Shown here: piece by piece, positions 48,318 through 56,657 of the stretch | Layout: each line of letters opens with the position of its first letter | Position numbering within the stretch: the stretch's first letter is position 1 | The notes under the pieces: generated by a model | Seen by the model: only the letters and a program-made list of their open reading frames with translations | Database searches by the model: none | Told to the model about the DNA's origin: nothing | DNA from: Arthrobacter sp. C2 | GTDB lineage: Bacteria > Actinomycetota > Actinomycetes > Actinomycetales > Micrococcaceae | DNA length: 64,000 bases | Assembly (NCBI GenBank): GCA_024207135.1 | Contig: CP042428.1 | Coordinates: 2,790,001-2,854,000 of the forward strand | Reading direction: 5' to 3' | Made by a program: the position numbers and the translations under genes

Positions 48318-49153
48318 GCCGTCGCCTCCCCGCGAACCGACGGGTGCCAGGACAGCACCCGTTTCTCAACCACCCGGGTGACCCCGTTGATCGCGACCCC
48401 CAGGAACCCGGTGGCCAGGATCAACGCATACATCCCGGAAATCGCGCCGCCGGACTGCGCCAGGGCGATCTCCTTGCCCAGCCCCGGGGAGCCGATCAGC
48501 AGCTCCGCGGTGATCGCCAGGATCAGCGCCACCGAGGCGGCCAGCCGGATGCCCGTCATCAGGTACGGCAGCATCGTGGGGAACACGACGTCCCGCACCC
48601 GCTGCGCGTAGGAGAACCCGTAGGAGCGGGCCGTCTGCATCGCCACGTTGTCCACGTCAGCCACCCCGTAGAGCACCTGGATCAGCACCTGCCAGAAGCA
48701 GGCGTAGACGATCAGCAGCAGCGAGGACTCGATCTTGATGCCAAAGAGCAGCACCGCCAGCGGGATCAGCGCCACCGACGGGATCGGGCGCAGGAACTCG
48801 ATGGTCGAGTTGGTGAAGCGCCGCAGGAACGGCGACATCCCGATCACCAGGCCCAGCACCAGGGCCGCGGCCACGGCGATCGCCAGGCCGATCGCCCAGG
48901 CGAGCATGGTGTCGCCCACGGCGACCCAGAACGCCGTCAGCCCCAGGTCGGTGGCCAGGGCCGCGATGACCTCGGAGGCCGGAGGCAGGTACTTGGCCTG
49001 CACCACGCCCAGCGCCGGCATCAGCTCCCAGAACCCCAGGAACACCACGATGCCGATCAGGCCCAGCACCCACTTCGGCAGGCCCTTGGACGGCGCGCGG
49101 GAGGCCTTGGCCTTCACCGCGGCGCGCGTCGATGGTTCGGTCACTTGGGTCAT
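48314..49153 (-). CDS. ABC transporter permease, NitT/TauT (SsuC) type, subunit 1
   Basis: A 279-residue permease with a basic N-terminus (KAKASRAPSKGLPKW), six helices and the EAA loop RSYGFSYAQRVRDVVFPTMLPYLMTGIRLA. It overlaps the lipoprotein gene before it by four bases and the second permease after it by four, a tightly coupled operon. Confidence 0.92.
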   Translation of the reverse strand: MTQVTEPSTRAAVKAKASRAPSKGLPKWVLGLIGIVVFLGFWELMPALGVVQAKYLPPASEVIAALATDLGLTAFWVAVGDTMLAWAIGLAIAVAAALVLGLVIGMSPFLRRFTNSTIEFLRPIPSVALIPLAVLLFGIKIESSLLLIVYACFWQVLIQVLYGVADVDNVAMQTARSYGFSYAQRVRDVVFPTMLPYLMTGIRLAASVALILAITAELLIGSPGLGKEIALAQSGGAISGMYALILATGFLGVAINGVTRVVEKRVLSWHPSVRGEATA

Positions 49154-50130
49154 GGCAACAGGGTCTCGAGGTCAACGGGCTTGGCGATGGCACCGAATTC
49201 CTGGGCCGCGTCGCCCAGCTTCTGTGCGGCCTCGGTGTTGATGTCCACGCGGTAGCGCGGCAGCACCAGCTTGGCGCGGGTTTCCTCATCGATCTTGGTG
49301 TAGGTGCCCACGATGTCGCGGACCTCCTGCGGGTTCTCGTTCGCGTATTCCAGCGACTTGTTCATCGCGCGCTGGAACTTGGCCGTCAGCTCGGGCTCGG
49401 CGGCGACCTTGTCCGAGGAGGCGAAGTAGCCGGCGATGTCCAGTTCCGGATCGAAGTCGGAGAAGTTGTTGCTCACGACCCGTGCGCCGTCACCCTTGGC
49501 CTGGACCAGGAAGGGATCGAGGATCCAGGCGGCATCCACGATGCCGTTTTCCAGGGCCGCCGGGGCATCGGGGAACGGAACCTCGACGAAGTCAACGGTG
49601 CTCGGGTCCCCGCCGTCGTCCTTGACGACCTGCGAAACGGTGATGTCCCCGATGTTGGAAAGGTTGTTCACCGAGACCTTCTTGCCCGCCAGGTCCTTGG
49701 GACTCTTGATCGGCGAGTCCTTCGGGACCACCACGGCGCCGAAGTCCCCGTCCTTGTTCCCGGAGGTGGTCACGCCGTTGGCGACGACCTTCATGCTCAG
49801 GCCCTTGTCGTTGGCGACCATGAGCGAGACGTAGTTGGAGAAGGCGAAGTCGTAGCTTCCGGACTGGATCCCCGGCACGATGGCCGAGCCGCCGGTGGCG
49901 GTCTGGATGTCCAGGTCCAGGCCCTCGGCCTCGAAGAAGCCCTTGGAGTCGCCGAGGAAGATCGGGGCGGTGTCCACGATCGGGATCACGCCGACGGTGA
50001 TCTTTTCCAGTCCGGCGCCGCCGGATTCGGAGGCGGTGCCGGCGGCCTCGCCGCTGGGCGAGCCCGAGCCACATGCGCTCAATGCGAGAATCCCCAAGGC
50101 GGCCACTGCGAGTGTGAGTTTGTTTTTCAT
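49150..50130 (-). CDS. ABC transporter substrate-binding lipoprotein, copy 3
   Basis: A 326-residue lipoprotein with lipobox LALSACGSG and binding domain opening ITVGVIPIVDTAPIFLGDSKGFF. It is directly coupled to the permeases by a four-base overlap and follows the CoA ligase gene with a 15-bp gap, so it should bind the acid activated by that ligase (ferulate, coumarate or similar). The ATG at 50130 has AAGGA nine bases away; the in-frame ATG at 50139 is too close to that site. Confidence 0.88.
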   Translation of the reverse strand: MKNKLTLAVAALGILALSACGSGSPSGEAAGTASESGGAGLEKITVGVIPIVDTAPIFLGDSKGFFEAEGLDLDIQTATGGSAIVPGIQSGSYDFAFSNYVSLMVANDKGLSMKVVANGVTTSGNKDGDFGAVVVPKDSPIKSPKDLAGKKVSVNNLSNIGDITVSQVVKDDGGDPSTVDFVEVPFPDAPAALENGIVDAAWILDPFLVQAKGDGARVVSNNFSDFDPELDIAGYFASSDKVAAEPELTAKFQRAMNKSLEYANENPQEVRDIVGTYTKIDEETRAKLVLPRYRVDINTEAAQKLGDAAQEFGAIAKPVDLETLLP

Positions 50131-50145
50131 GGTCGTCATGAATCC

Positions 50146-51690
50146 TTAGCTTGTGTGTACCGGCGGAGTCGTCCCGCCGAAGTTCTTGCGCAAATCGGTT
50201 TTGCGGATCTTGCCGCTGGCGGTGCGCGGGAAATCGTCCGTGAGCACCACCGTGCGGGGGATCTTGTATTTGGCCAGGCGTCCTGCCAGGTGTTCCTTGA
50301 TGTCGGACTCGGTGATGGCCGCGCCCTCCACCGGGACCACGATGGCCCTCGGCACCTCGCCCCACTTTTCGTCCGGGACACCGATGACGGCCACCGAGGC
50401 CACGCCGTCAAGTTCCATGATGGCCTGTTCCACCTCGGCCGGGTAGATGTTTTCCCCGCCCGAGATGATCATGTCCTTAAGCCGGTCTGAGATGTAAAGG
50501 AAACCCTCGTCATCCAGGTGCCCCATGTCCCCGGAGCGGAACCAGTGTCCGTCGATGAAGGCAGCCTCGCTGGCCTCCGGAAGCTGCCAGTATTCCTTGA
50601 TCACGTTCGGGCCCGAGATCAGGATCTCGCCGGCTTGGCCGGCCGGCAGTTCGGCCCCCGAGGGATCAACGATCATCACGTCGGTGAAAAAGTGCGCCAG
50701 GCCGGCCGAACCGGCCTTGGAACGGGAGCGTTCGGCCTGCAGGGAGGTGGCCCCCGGGGCGGTTTCCGTCATCCCGTAGCCGCCCGAGAATCCCAGGCCC
50801 CGTTTTTCGTAGGCTTCGAGCACACGCATCGGGACCGCGGAGCCGCCACAGGTGAGCATGCGCAGCGAGGAAATGTCGGTGCCGGCCCATGCGGGGTGCT
50901 CGGCCAGCATCTGGTAGGTGGTGGGGACCCCGGAGAGCGAGGTGATCGAGTGGCGCTCGATCGCCGCGAGCACCGAGGAGGGCTCGAAACGGTCCTGCAG
51001 CACCAGGGTGCCGCCCTTGAGCAGCGTCGGCAACGCACCCATGCCCAGCGAGGCCACGTGGAACATCGGGGCGATCATCAGGGCCTTCGCGTCGCTGGTC
51101 ACGTCGTAGTCGACCAGGACGTTCAGTGAATTCCAGGTCATGTTCCCGTGCGTCAGCACCGCGCCCTTGGGCCGGCCGGTGGTTCCGGAGGTGTACAGGA
51201 TGATGGCTGGATCCTCGTGGTCCACGGCGATGTCCTGGTAGCCGGCCTCCGCCGCACCCAGTGCGCGCTCGTACGCCGAGTCCGCCCCGGGCTCGTCGTT
51301 GAGCACCAGGTGGTGCTCCACGGGGCTTTCGCCCATCGCGGCCTGCGCCAGGTCTTCCAATGACTCCGGGTTGATCAGCACGGTGCTGCCCGAGTCGTTC
51401 AGCGCGTAGTTCAGTTCACGCGGGGTCAGCCTGGTGTTGAGCGGCACGAAGATGGCACCGATGCCGCCACAGGCAAAGAGGGTCTCCAGGAAGGCGGAGT
51501 GGTTGTTGCCCAGGTACGCCACGCGGCTGCCCTTGGCCACACCCAAGGCCCGAAACGCGTTGGCCAGCTTGTCGATGCGAGTCGCCAGCTGTGCGTAGCT
51601 CAGGGATTTTTCCCCCTCGATGACGGCCGCGTGGTCCTGCGACTTGACGCGGCGCTTGTGGATCCAGCCGCCGAGACCTTGGTTGAGCAT
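50146..51690 (-). CDS. phdA: Acyl-CoA synthetase for phenylpropanoids (hydroxycinnamate-CoA ligase)
   Basis: A 514-residue AMP-forming ligase: P-loop LYTSGTTGRPKGA, GYGMTETAPG, RSGDMGHLDDEGF and the C-terminal catalytic lysine in RTASGKIRK. It would turn p-coumarate, ferulate, caffeate or the 3-arylpropionates into CoA thioesters. Start at 51690 has GGAAAGG in front. It lies between two binding-lipoprotein genes in the ABC importer run, and near acyl-CoA dehydrogenase, hydratase, SDR and amidohydrolase genes that match the phd set of Corynebacterium glutamicum and cou set of Rhodococcus. The sequence alone would allow a medium-chain fatty acid ligase. Confidence 0.78.
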   Translation of the reverse strand: MLNQGLGGWIHKRRVKSQDHAAVIEGEKSLSYAQLATRIDKLANAFRALGVAKGSRVAYLGNNHSAFLETLFACGGIGAIFVPLNTRLTPRELNYALNDSGSTVLINPESLEDLAQAAMGESPVEHHLVLNDEPGADSAYERALGAAEAGYQDIAVDHEDPAIILYTSGTTGRPKGAVLTHGNMTWNSLNVLVDYDVTSDAKALMIAPMFHVASLGMGALPTLLKGGTLVLQDRFEPSSVLAAIERHSITSLSGVPTTYQMLAEHPAWAGTDISSLRMLTCGGSAVPMRVLEAYEKRGLGFSGGYGMTETAPGATSLQAERSRSKAGSAGLAHFFTDVMIVDPSGAELPAGQAGEILISGPNVIKEYWQLPEASEAAFIDGHWFRSGDMGHLDDEGFLYISDRLKDMIISGGENIYPAEVEQAIMELDGVASVAVIGVPDEKWGEVPRAIVVPVEGAAITESDIKEHLAGRLAKYKIPRTVVLTDDFPRTASGKIRKTDLRKNFGGTTPPVHTS

Positions 51691-51753
51691 GGGTGCCTTT
51701 CCCGTGTGCCGGCCGGAGGGCCGGCACACCTTCTTAGAACGTTGTTGTCGGTA

Positions 51754-52749
51754 CTACTTGACCGTCATGGCCGCGACGTCGGGTGCCTTGGAAAGGAACT
51801 TCAGCTTGGCGGCCAGCTCGGCCAGCTTGGCGAGCTGGTCGCTGGGCACCTCGCCGTCCCAGGTTTCCATCTTCAGGTTCTCGGCCACCTTGGCGTCCAT
51901 CTTCATGAACTCGGGCAGCATGGCCTTGGCCCCGGCCTGGTCGGCTTCTGCAGCGGCGAGGGTTTCGGTCATGGCTGCCTTGAAGTCGGAGACGACTTCT
52001 GGCTTCTCCTGGGCGAACTTGCCGCTGGTGAAGCTGACCATGGTTGGCAGGCCGGGGATGGCCTTCTGGTTCGGGTAGCCGAGCAGTGCGTTGTCCGGGT
52101 TCGCCAGCGCCTTGGACAGGAACGGCTCCGGGAGCCAGACGGCGTCCATGTTCCCGCGGTCGAGCTGGGCTTCCATGTCCGGGAACGGCATCTCGGAGAA
52201 CTTCAGGGCCCCCGAGTCCCCGCCATCGATCGCGGCGGATTCCATGATGGTCAGGTCGCCCTGCGTCTTCAGCGCGTTCACCGAGGTGGTCTTGCCGGCC
52301 AGGCCGGCAAAGTCCTTGATGCCCGAATCGGCACGCACGACCACGCCGTTGATGTCGTCCCCTTCGGCCTTGGAATCGGAGTAGCCCGAGACGATTTTCA
52401 TGTCCAGGCCCTTGTCGACCGCGGTCAGCACCGAGAGCGGGTTGCCGACGGCGAAGTTCAGGTCGCCGGTGGAGACGGCCGGAAGCATGGCTGCACCGGC
52501 GGAGCTGGTGGTGAACTCGACGTCGAGTCCGTGCTTTTCGAAGATGCCCTTGTCGATTCCGTATTTCACGGCAACTGACGGTGCGATCGGCAGGACGCCG
52601 ACGACAACCTTGGTCAATCCGTCGGAGCCGGCGGCGGCGGTACCGGTATCCGAGGCGGCAGAGCCGGAGGGCGATCCCTGGCCGCAACCGGTCAGTGCGA
52701 GAGCCGCAATCGATGCCCCGGCGAGGATGGTGGACAAACGCTTCTTCAT
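51754..52749 (-). CDS. ABC transporter substrate-binding lipoprotein, copy 4 (divergent)
   Basis: A 331-residue lipoprotein with lipobox LALTGCGQG. The binding domain opens VVVGVLPIAPSVAVKYGIDKGIF, so it lacks the I-P-I-x-D-x-A-P-I motif of the other three and is the most divergent copy. AAGGAG precedes the ATG. It starts a transcription unit (promoter at 52829-52857) that likely runs through the CoA ligase, lipoprotein 3, permeases and ATPase. Gap to the ligase gene is 63 bp. A second lipoprotein in one importer operon suggests a widened ligand range. Confidence 0.85.
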   Translation of the reverse strand: MKKRLSTILAGASIAALALTGCGQGSPSGSAASDTGTAAAGSDGLTKVVVGVLPIAPSVAVKYGIDKGIFEKHGLDVEFTTSSAGAAMLPAVSTGDLNFAVGNPLSVLTAVDKGLDMKIVSGYSDSKAEGDDINGVVVRADSGIKDFAGLAGKTTSVNALKTQGDLTIMESAAIDGGDSGALKFSEMPFPDMEAQLDRGNMDAVWLPEPFLSKALANPDNALLGYPNQKAIPGLPTMVSFTSGKFAQEKPEVVSDFKAAMTETLAAAEADQAGAKAMLPEFMKMDAKVAENLKMETWDGEVPSDQLAKLAELAAKLKFLSKAPDVAAMTVK

Positions 52750-52828
52750 GGATGCTCCTTGGTGAAAAATGATGGGCCAGGCACCTACGCCCCAACCGCG
52801 AGATTCTGTGACCCCTGCCACATAGGAC

Positions 52829-52857
52829 AATCTAAGCACAATCATTGAGAAAATCAA
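52829..52857 (-). promoter_or_regulatory. Predicted promoter of the importer/ligase operon with inverted repeat
   Basis: On the minus strand TTGATT (52857-52852), 17-bp spacer, TAGATT (52834-52829). A perfect ATTGA-GAAAA-TCAAT repeat (52844-52858) covers the -35. It resembles the TTGATAA arms at the divergent MarR promoter, so the same regulator may bind. Confidence 0.5.
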
Positions 52858-52933
52858 TAGTTGTAACTTTTGTGCGCCTGGGATGGCTGAATGTGACGCC
52901 ACATTCGGGCCAGCGACCTTGCGCCACTACGGC

Positions 52934-52970
52934 AAAGGCCGGGAGCGCCCCCAGCGGGCTCCCGGCCTTT
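52934..52970. terminator. Terminator after the hydratase gene
   Basis: AAAGGCCGGGAGC at 52934-52946 pairs with GCTCCCGGCCTTT at 52958-52970. T runs follow on both strands. It ends the SDR-amidohydrolase-dehydrogenase-hydratase operon before the next promoter. Confidence 0.8.
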
Positions 52971-52979
52971 TGCTGGATA

Positions 52980-53435
52980 CTAGGCGTAGAAACGGTAAAT
53001 GCCGCGCGACACCACTGCGGGCTTCGGTGCGCCCTCCACCTCGACGACCTGGTCGACGGCGATCTGGTAGCCGCCCTTGACCTCTTCGACCTCGGCGATC
53101 TGCGCTTTCATGCGAATCTGCGCGCCCACCGGCACCGGCGAGGGGAAGCGGACCTTGTCCAGCCCGTAGTTCACGCGGGTGGAGACGCCGGTGACGTCGA
53201 AAAGCTCGGACCAGAAGGCGATCTGCAGGCTCAGCGAGAGGTAGCCGTGGGCAATCGGACCGCCGAAGGGGCCATCCTTGGCCTTTTCCGGGTCGGTGTG
53301 GATCCACTGGTGGTCGTCGGTCGCGTCGGCAAACGTGTTCACCTGGTCCTGGGTGACGGTGCGGAAATCGCTGTACCCGAGGTCGGTGCCGGCCGCGGTT
53401 GCGAGCTGCTCGTAGGAAAGAACTGTCTGGCCCAT
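52980..53435 (-). CDS. phdD: MaoC-type enoyl-CoA hydratase
   Basis: A 151-residue hot-dog-fold hydratase of the MaoC type. The hydratase-2 motif reads FADATDDHQWIHTDPEKA with the aspartate and histidine of the catalytic pair near residue 40, then FGGPIAHGYLSLSL. It would add water to the cinnamoyl-CoA double bond. AGGGAG precedes the ATG at 53435. It is the last gene of the minus-strand operon, 72 bp after the acyl-CoA dehydrogenase, with a terminator behind it. In C. glutamicum and Rhodococcus the matching hydratases serve p-hydroxycinnamoyl-CoA. Confidence 0.85.
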   Translation of the reverse strand: MGQTVLSYEQLATAAGTDLGYSDFRTVTQDQVNTFADATDDHQWIHTDPEKAKDGPFGGPIAHGYLSLSLQIAFWSELFDVTGVSTRVNYGLDKVRFPSPVPVGAQIRMKAQIAEVEEVKGGYQIAVDQVVEVEGAPKPAVVSRGIYRFYA

Positions 53436-53507
53436 GATGGGTACTCCCTTTAACTAAGTGGTTGGTCTTGAGATGTGCAAAAAACAAACTTGTGGTGCCG
53501 GGGCAAT

Positions 53508-54695
53508 CTAGCGAAAGGCCCCGATCCCGGTGATGGCCCTGCCGAGGATCAACGCATTGATCTCGTCGGTGCCCTCGTAGGAATAGATCGCCTCGGCGTC
53601 GGCGTGGAAGCGGGCGACATCGTAGTCGAGCACGATGCCGTTGCCCCCGCAGACCTCCCGTGCCAGGGCGGCGGTCTCGCGCAGCATGCGCGCGGTGAAC
53701 ATCTTGGCCATGGCCGAGTTCTCGTCCTTGTAGATGCCCTCGTCCTGTGCCTGGGTCAGGCTGGTGACCATGGCCAGTGAGGCGGTCACATTGGTGAGCA
53801 TCGTGGCGAGCTTTTCCTGGATCAGCTGGAAGGACGCCAGCGGCTTGCCGAACTGGTGGCGTTCGGTGACGTATTTCAGCGCCGCCTCGTAGGCGCCGGC
53901 CGCCGCTCCGGCGGCGATCCAGGCGACGTCCGAGCGCATGTTGCGCAGGCAGGCGGCGACGTCGGCGAACGAGTTGATGTTCGCCAGCCGCGCCGACTCC
54001 GGAACCCTGACGTCAACCAACTCGATGTCTGCGTTCTGCATGATCCGCAAGCTGGTCTTGCGCTCGATCTTGCTCAGCTTCATGCCCGGCGCGTCGGTGG
54101 GCACCAAGAAGCACTTGACCTTCGAATCGGCGGTGTCGCGGGCGAACACGGCCAGCACGTCGGCCTGGGCGGCGCCGCCGATCCAGCGCTTGGCCCCGTT
54201 GAGCACCCAGTGCCCGCCCTGTCCGTCGTCCGTGAACGTCGCGGTGGTTGCCAGTCCCCCGGCGATGTCCGATCCGTGGTCCGGTTCGGTGAGCGCGAAG
54301 ACGCCCTTGAATTCGTAGGAGGCGATGCGCGGGTCCAGCTCGGCGACCTGCTCGGGACTGCCGCCCAGGTTCACCGTGGTGCGGAACAGCCCGGACTGGG
54401 CGTTGTAGAAGGTGACGACCGAGGCATCCACCCGGGCCAGCTCGAAGTTCCGGAAGCCGCCGAAGAGGCCGCGGACCGGCTCGCCGGCGGCCAGCACCTC
54501 GGCCGGCCGCATCAAGTCCAGGCCCACCAGCGGCTCGATGATCGATTCCGGGAACTCCCCGCGCTCCCAATGGTCGCTGAGCACCGGGCGCACATGCTCA
54601 TCGAGCACGGCGCGCAGGCGCAGCAGCGCGGCGCGCTCGGCATCGGTCAGCAGCCGCGCGAAGCCGTACTGGTCGCTGGGATAGAAGTCGGTCAT
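53508..54695 (-). CDS. phdC: Acyl-CoA dehydrogenase, 3-arylpropionyl-CoA type
   Basis: A 395-residue acyl-CoA dehydrogenase. FAD/substrate segments are FALTEPDHGSDIAGG and WIGGAAQADVLAVFARD; the catalytic glutamate is in IYSYEGTDEINALILGR near the end, the position used by short-chain and glutaryl-CoA dehydrogenases. It would oxidise dihydro-cinnamoyl-CoA to cinnamoyl-CoA, so that saturated 3-arylpropionates can enter. The ATG at 54695 overlaps the amidohydrolase stop by four bases; longer in-frame reading upstream is inside that gene. The overall look is also close to glutaryl-CoA dehydrogenase. Confidence 0.83.
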   Translation of the reverse strand: MTDFYPSDQYGFARLLTDAERAALLRLRAVLDEHVRPVLSDHWERGEFPESIIEPLVGLDLMRPAEVLAAGEPVRGLFGGFRNFELARVDASVVTFYNAQSGLFRTTVNLGGSPEQVAELDPRIASYEFKGVFALTEPDHGSDIAGGLATTATFTDDGQGGHWVLNGAKRWIGGAAQADVLAVFARDTADSKVKCFLVPTDAPGMKLSKIERKTSLRIMQNADIELVDVRVPESARLANINSFADVAACLRNMRSDVAWIAAGAAAGAYEAALKYVTERHQFGKPLASFQLIQEKLATMLTNVTASLAMVTSLTQAQDEGIYKDENSAMAKMFTARMLRETAALAREVCGGNGIVLDYDVARFHADAEAIYSYEGTDEINALILGRAITGIGAFR

Positions 54696-55585
54696 GGCCT
54701 GCGCAGTCCCAGCACCCGCACCGCGTTGTCCTTGAGGATCAGCGGGCGGACCTCGTCCTTCAGCGGCAATTCGGCAAAGGCGCCCAGCCACTTTTCCGGG
54801 GTGATCAACGGGTAGTCGGTGCCGAAAAGCACCTTGCGGGAGAGCACGTTGTTGCTCATCTTCACCAAGGACTCCGGGAAGTACTTCGGGCTCCAGCCCG
54901 AAAGGTCGATGAACACGTTCGCCTTGTGCGTGGCGATCGAGTTCGCCTCGTCCTGCCACGGCACCGAGGGGTGGGCCATGATCATCGTCAGCCCCGGGAA
55001 GTCCGCTGCCACGTCGTCGAGCAGCAGCGGGTTGGAGTAGCGCAGCTTGATGCCGCGCCCGCCCGGCAATCCGGCACCCATGCCGTTCTGGCCGGTGTGG
55101 AAGATGCACGGCAAGCCGATGTCCTCCAGCGCCGCCCACAGCGGGTGGAACTCCTCGCTTGAGGGGTCGAAGCCCTGCAGCGAGGGGTGGAACTTGAAGC
55201 CGCGCACCCCGAGTTCGTCCGCCTGGCGGCGGGCCTCGGTGATCGCGGCCGGGCCGGTGCGCGGGTCCACCGAGCCGAAGGGGATCAGCACGTCGTTGTT
55301 GCGCGCGGCCCCGGCCACCAGGTCGTCAATCGAGTTCGGCTCGTGGCCCAGCGCGGTGCGCGCATCGACGGTGAAGAGCACCGCGGCCATCTTCGCCTCG
55401 CGGTAGACCTGCGCGATCCGGTCCACCGACGGAGTGCGGTCCGCGGACTTGAAGTAGGCGGCCGAGGCCTCGAAGAGGTCCTCGGGCATGGCCTTGTGCC
55501 CGCAGTCGTCGACCTCGACGTGCACATGCATGTCGATCGCGGAGACCGCGTCGAGGTCGATGTTGGATTCGTAGCGAACGCTCAT
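54692..55585 (-). CDS. phdB: Amidohydrolase-2 family metal hydrolase, probable 3-oxo-3-arylpropionyl-CoA hydrolase
   Basis: A 297-residue TIM-barrel amidohydrolase. Metal ligands: DMHVHVEVD (H-x-H near residue 20), FKFHPSLQGF, IFHTGQNG and the aspartate in LFGTDYPLI. In the Rhodococcus cou and Corynebacterium phd clusters an enzyme of this fold cleaves the beta-keto aryl-CoA, releasing the aromatic acid. The same reaction here would give 4-hydroxybenzoate or vanillate. ATG at 55585 is chosen because the HxH motif then lies at the usual distance; the upstream frame is inside the SDR gene. Gap to the SDR is 17 bp. Confidence 0.8.
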   Translation of the reverse strand: MSVRYESNIDLDAVSAIDMHVHVEVDDCGHKAMPEDLFEASAAYFKSADRTPSVDRIAQVYREAKMAAVLFTVDARTALGHEPNSIDDLVAGAARNNDVLIPFGSVDPRTGPAAITEARRQADELGVRGFKFHPSLQGFDPSSEEFHPLWAALEDIGLPCIFHTGQNGMGAGLPGGRGIKLRYSNPLLLDDVAADFPGLTMIMAHPSVPWQDEANSIATHKANVFIDLSGWSPKYFPESLVKMSNNVLSRKVLFGTDYPLITPEKWLGAFAELPLKDEVRPLILKDNAVRVLGLRRP

Positions 55586-55602
55586 CGTAATGGTGGTGCT
55601 TT

Positions 55603-56529
55603 CTACTTGGCTGCCGGTTCGGGCTGCAACTCGGCCGGCAGCTCCGGGAACTTTTCGCCGACCGACTGCAGGTTGTCCGCAAACGGGAAGCGTTCGAGCA
55701 AGGTGGCGTAGTCCCAGCCGCCGTCGTTGAATTCCGAGGCAATGGCCTCCGGGTGGCTCCACAGCTGCAGGCGGTCCCCGCCGGCGCCGATGGCCTGGCC
55801 GGTGATGTTGCTTGCCTGCTCGGAGGCGAGGAAGGCGATGAGTCCTGCCACGTCGTCGGCGGTGCCGAAGCCCAGTTCCTTGCGGAAGAAGTCCGGCATG
55901 GCCTCGCCGCGCTCGTCGGCCTCGACGGCCTTGGCGAAGAACGGGACGGTCTTGGTCATGGCGGTGGCGGCCACCGGGATGACGGCGTTGACCGTGACGC
56001 CGGCACGCTTCATTTCCATGGCCCAGGTGCGCACCATGCCCACGATGCCGGCCTTGGCGGCGGCGTAGTTTGTCTGGCCGAAGTTGCCCCGCTGGCCGGT
56101 GGGCGAACCGATGGTGATGATGCGACCGGCGATGTTGTTTTCCTTGAAGTAGCCATAGGCCTCGCGGACGCAGGTGAAGGTGCCGCGCAGGTGCACGTTG
56201 ATGACCAGGTCGAAGTCCTCGTCGGTCATCTTCAGGATCGACTTGTCGCGCAGCACGCCGGCGTTGGTGACCAGGATATCCAAGCGGCCAAAGTTCTCCA
56301 CGGCGGAGGCAACCAGTGCCTGGGCGGTTTCGGAGGATCCGACGGGGGCCACGACCGCCACGGCCTTGCCGCCCGCCGCGGTGATCGAGGCAACCGCCTC
56401 GGCGGCCACGTCGGCATCGACGTCGTTGACGACCACTGCGGCACCCTGGCGGGCCAGTTCCTGTGCGTAGCTCAGGCCGAGTCCGCGGCCGCTGCCGGTA
56501 ACGATTGCAACTTTTCCAGCCAGTGACAT
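55603..56529 (-). CDS. phdE: Short-chain dehydrogenase, 3-hydroxyacyl-CoA type
   Basis: A 308-residue SDR. Cofactor loop TGSGRGLGLSYAQELA, NAG motif VTNAGVLRDKS, catalytic serine in TIGSPTGQRG and Tyr/Lys in TNYAAAKAG. The sequence resembles the (3R)-hydroxyacyl-CoA dehydrogenase unit of peroxisomal multifunctional enzyme 2, with a C-terminal extension of about 50 residues. It would oxidise 3-hydroxy-3-arylpropionyl-CoA to the 3-oxo compound. AAGGAG precedes the ATG at 56529. It is first in the operon and divergent from the MarR gene. Confidence 0.87.
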   Translation of the reverse strand: MSLAGKVAIVTGSGRGLGLSYAQELARQGAAVVVNDVDADVAAEAVASITAAGGKAVAVVAPVGSSETAQALVASAVENFGRLDILVTNAGVLRDKSILKMTDEDFDLVINVHLRGTFTCVREAYGYFKENNIAGRIITIGSPTGQRGNFGQTNYAAAKAGIVGMVRTWAMEMKRAGVTVNAVIPVAATAMTKTVPFFAKAVEADERGEAMPDFFRKELGFGTADDVAGLIAFLASEQASNITGQAIGAGGDRLQLWSHPEAIASEFNDGGWDYATLLERFPFADNLQSVGEKFPELPAELQPEPAAK

Positions 56530-56592
56530 GTCTGCTCCTTCGAGGGTAGTTATTGCCCCCGCCGACCGTGTCGTGGGAACCTTGCTATATAC

Positions 56593-56621
56593 ATAACAAC
56601 TTAAACTCTTGATAAAGTCAA
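56593..56621 (-). promoter_or_regulatory. Predicted promoter of the phd operon
   Basis: On the minus strand TTGACT (56621-56616), 17-bp spacer, TGTTAT (56598-56593). Confidence 0.6.
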
Positions 56622-56640
56622 CGATTAAGTTTCTTATCAA
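56598..56640. promoter_or_regulatory. Interleaved inverted repeats, candidate MarR operator
   Basis: Two overlapping inverted repeats: AACTTAA (56598-56604) with TTAAGTT (56625-56631), and TTGATAA (56609-56615) with TTATCAA (56634-56640). Each arm pair is 27 or 25 bp apart, so they read AACTTAA..TTGATAA..TTAAGTT..TTATCAA. They cover both divergent promoters. Confidence 0.6.
56609..56637 (+). promoter_or_regulatory. Predicted promoter of the MarR gene
   Basis: TTGATA (56609-56614), 17-bp spacer, TCTTAT (56632-56637), overlapping head-on with the phd operon promoter. Confidence 0.55.
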
Positions 56641-56657
56641 TCTCGAGGGGCAGCACC

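Noticed and set aside
54692-55139. N-terminal extension of the acyl-CoA dehydrogenase reading into the amidohydrolase gene
   Set aside because: The extension lacks dehydrogenase similarity, and a clean ATGA overlap start exists at 54695.
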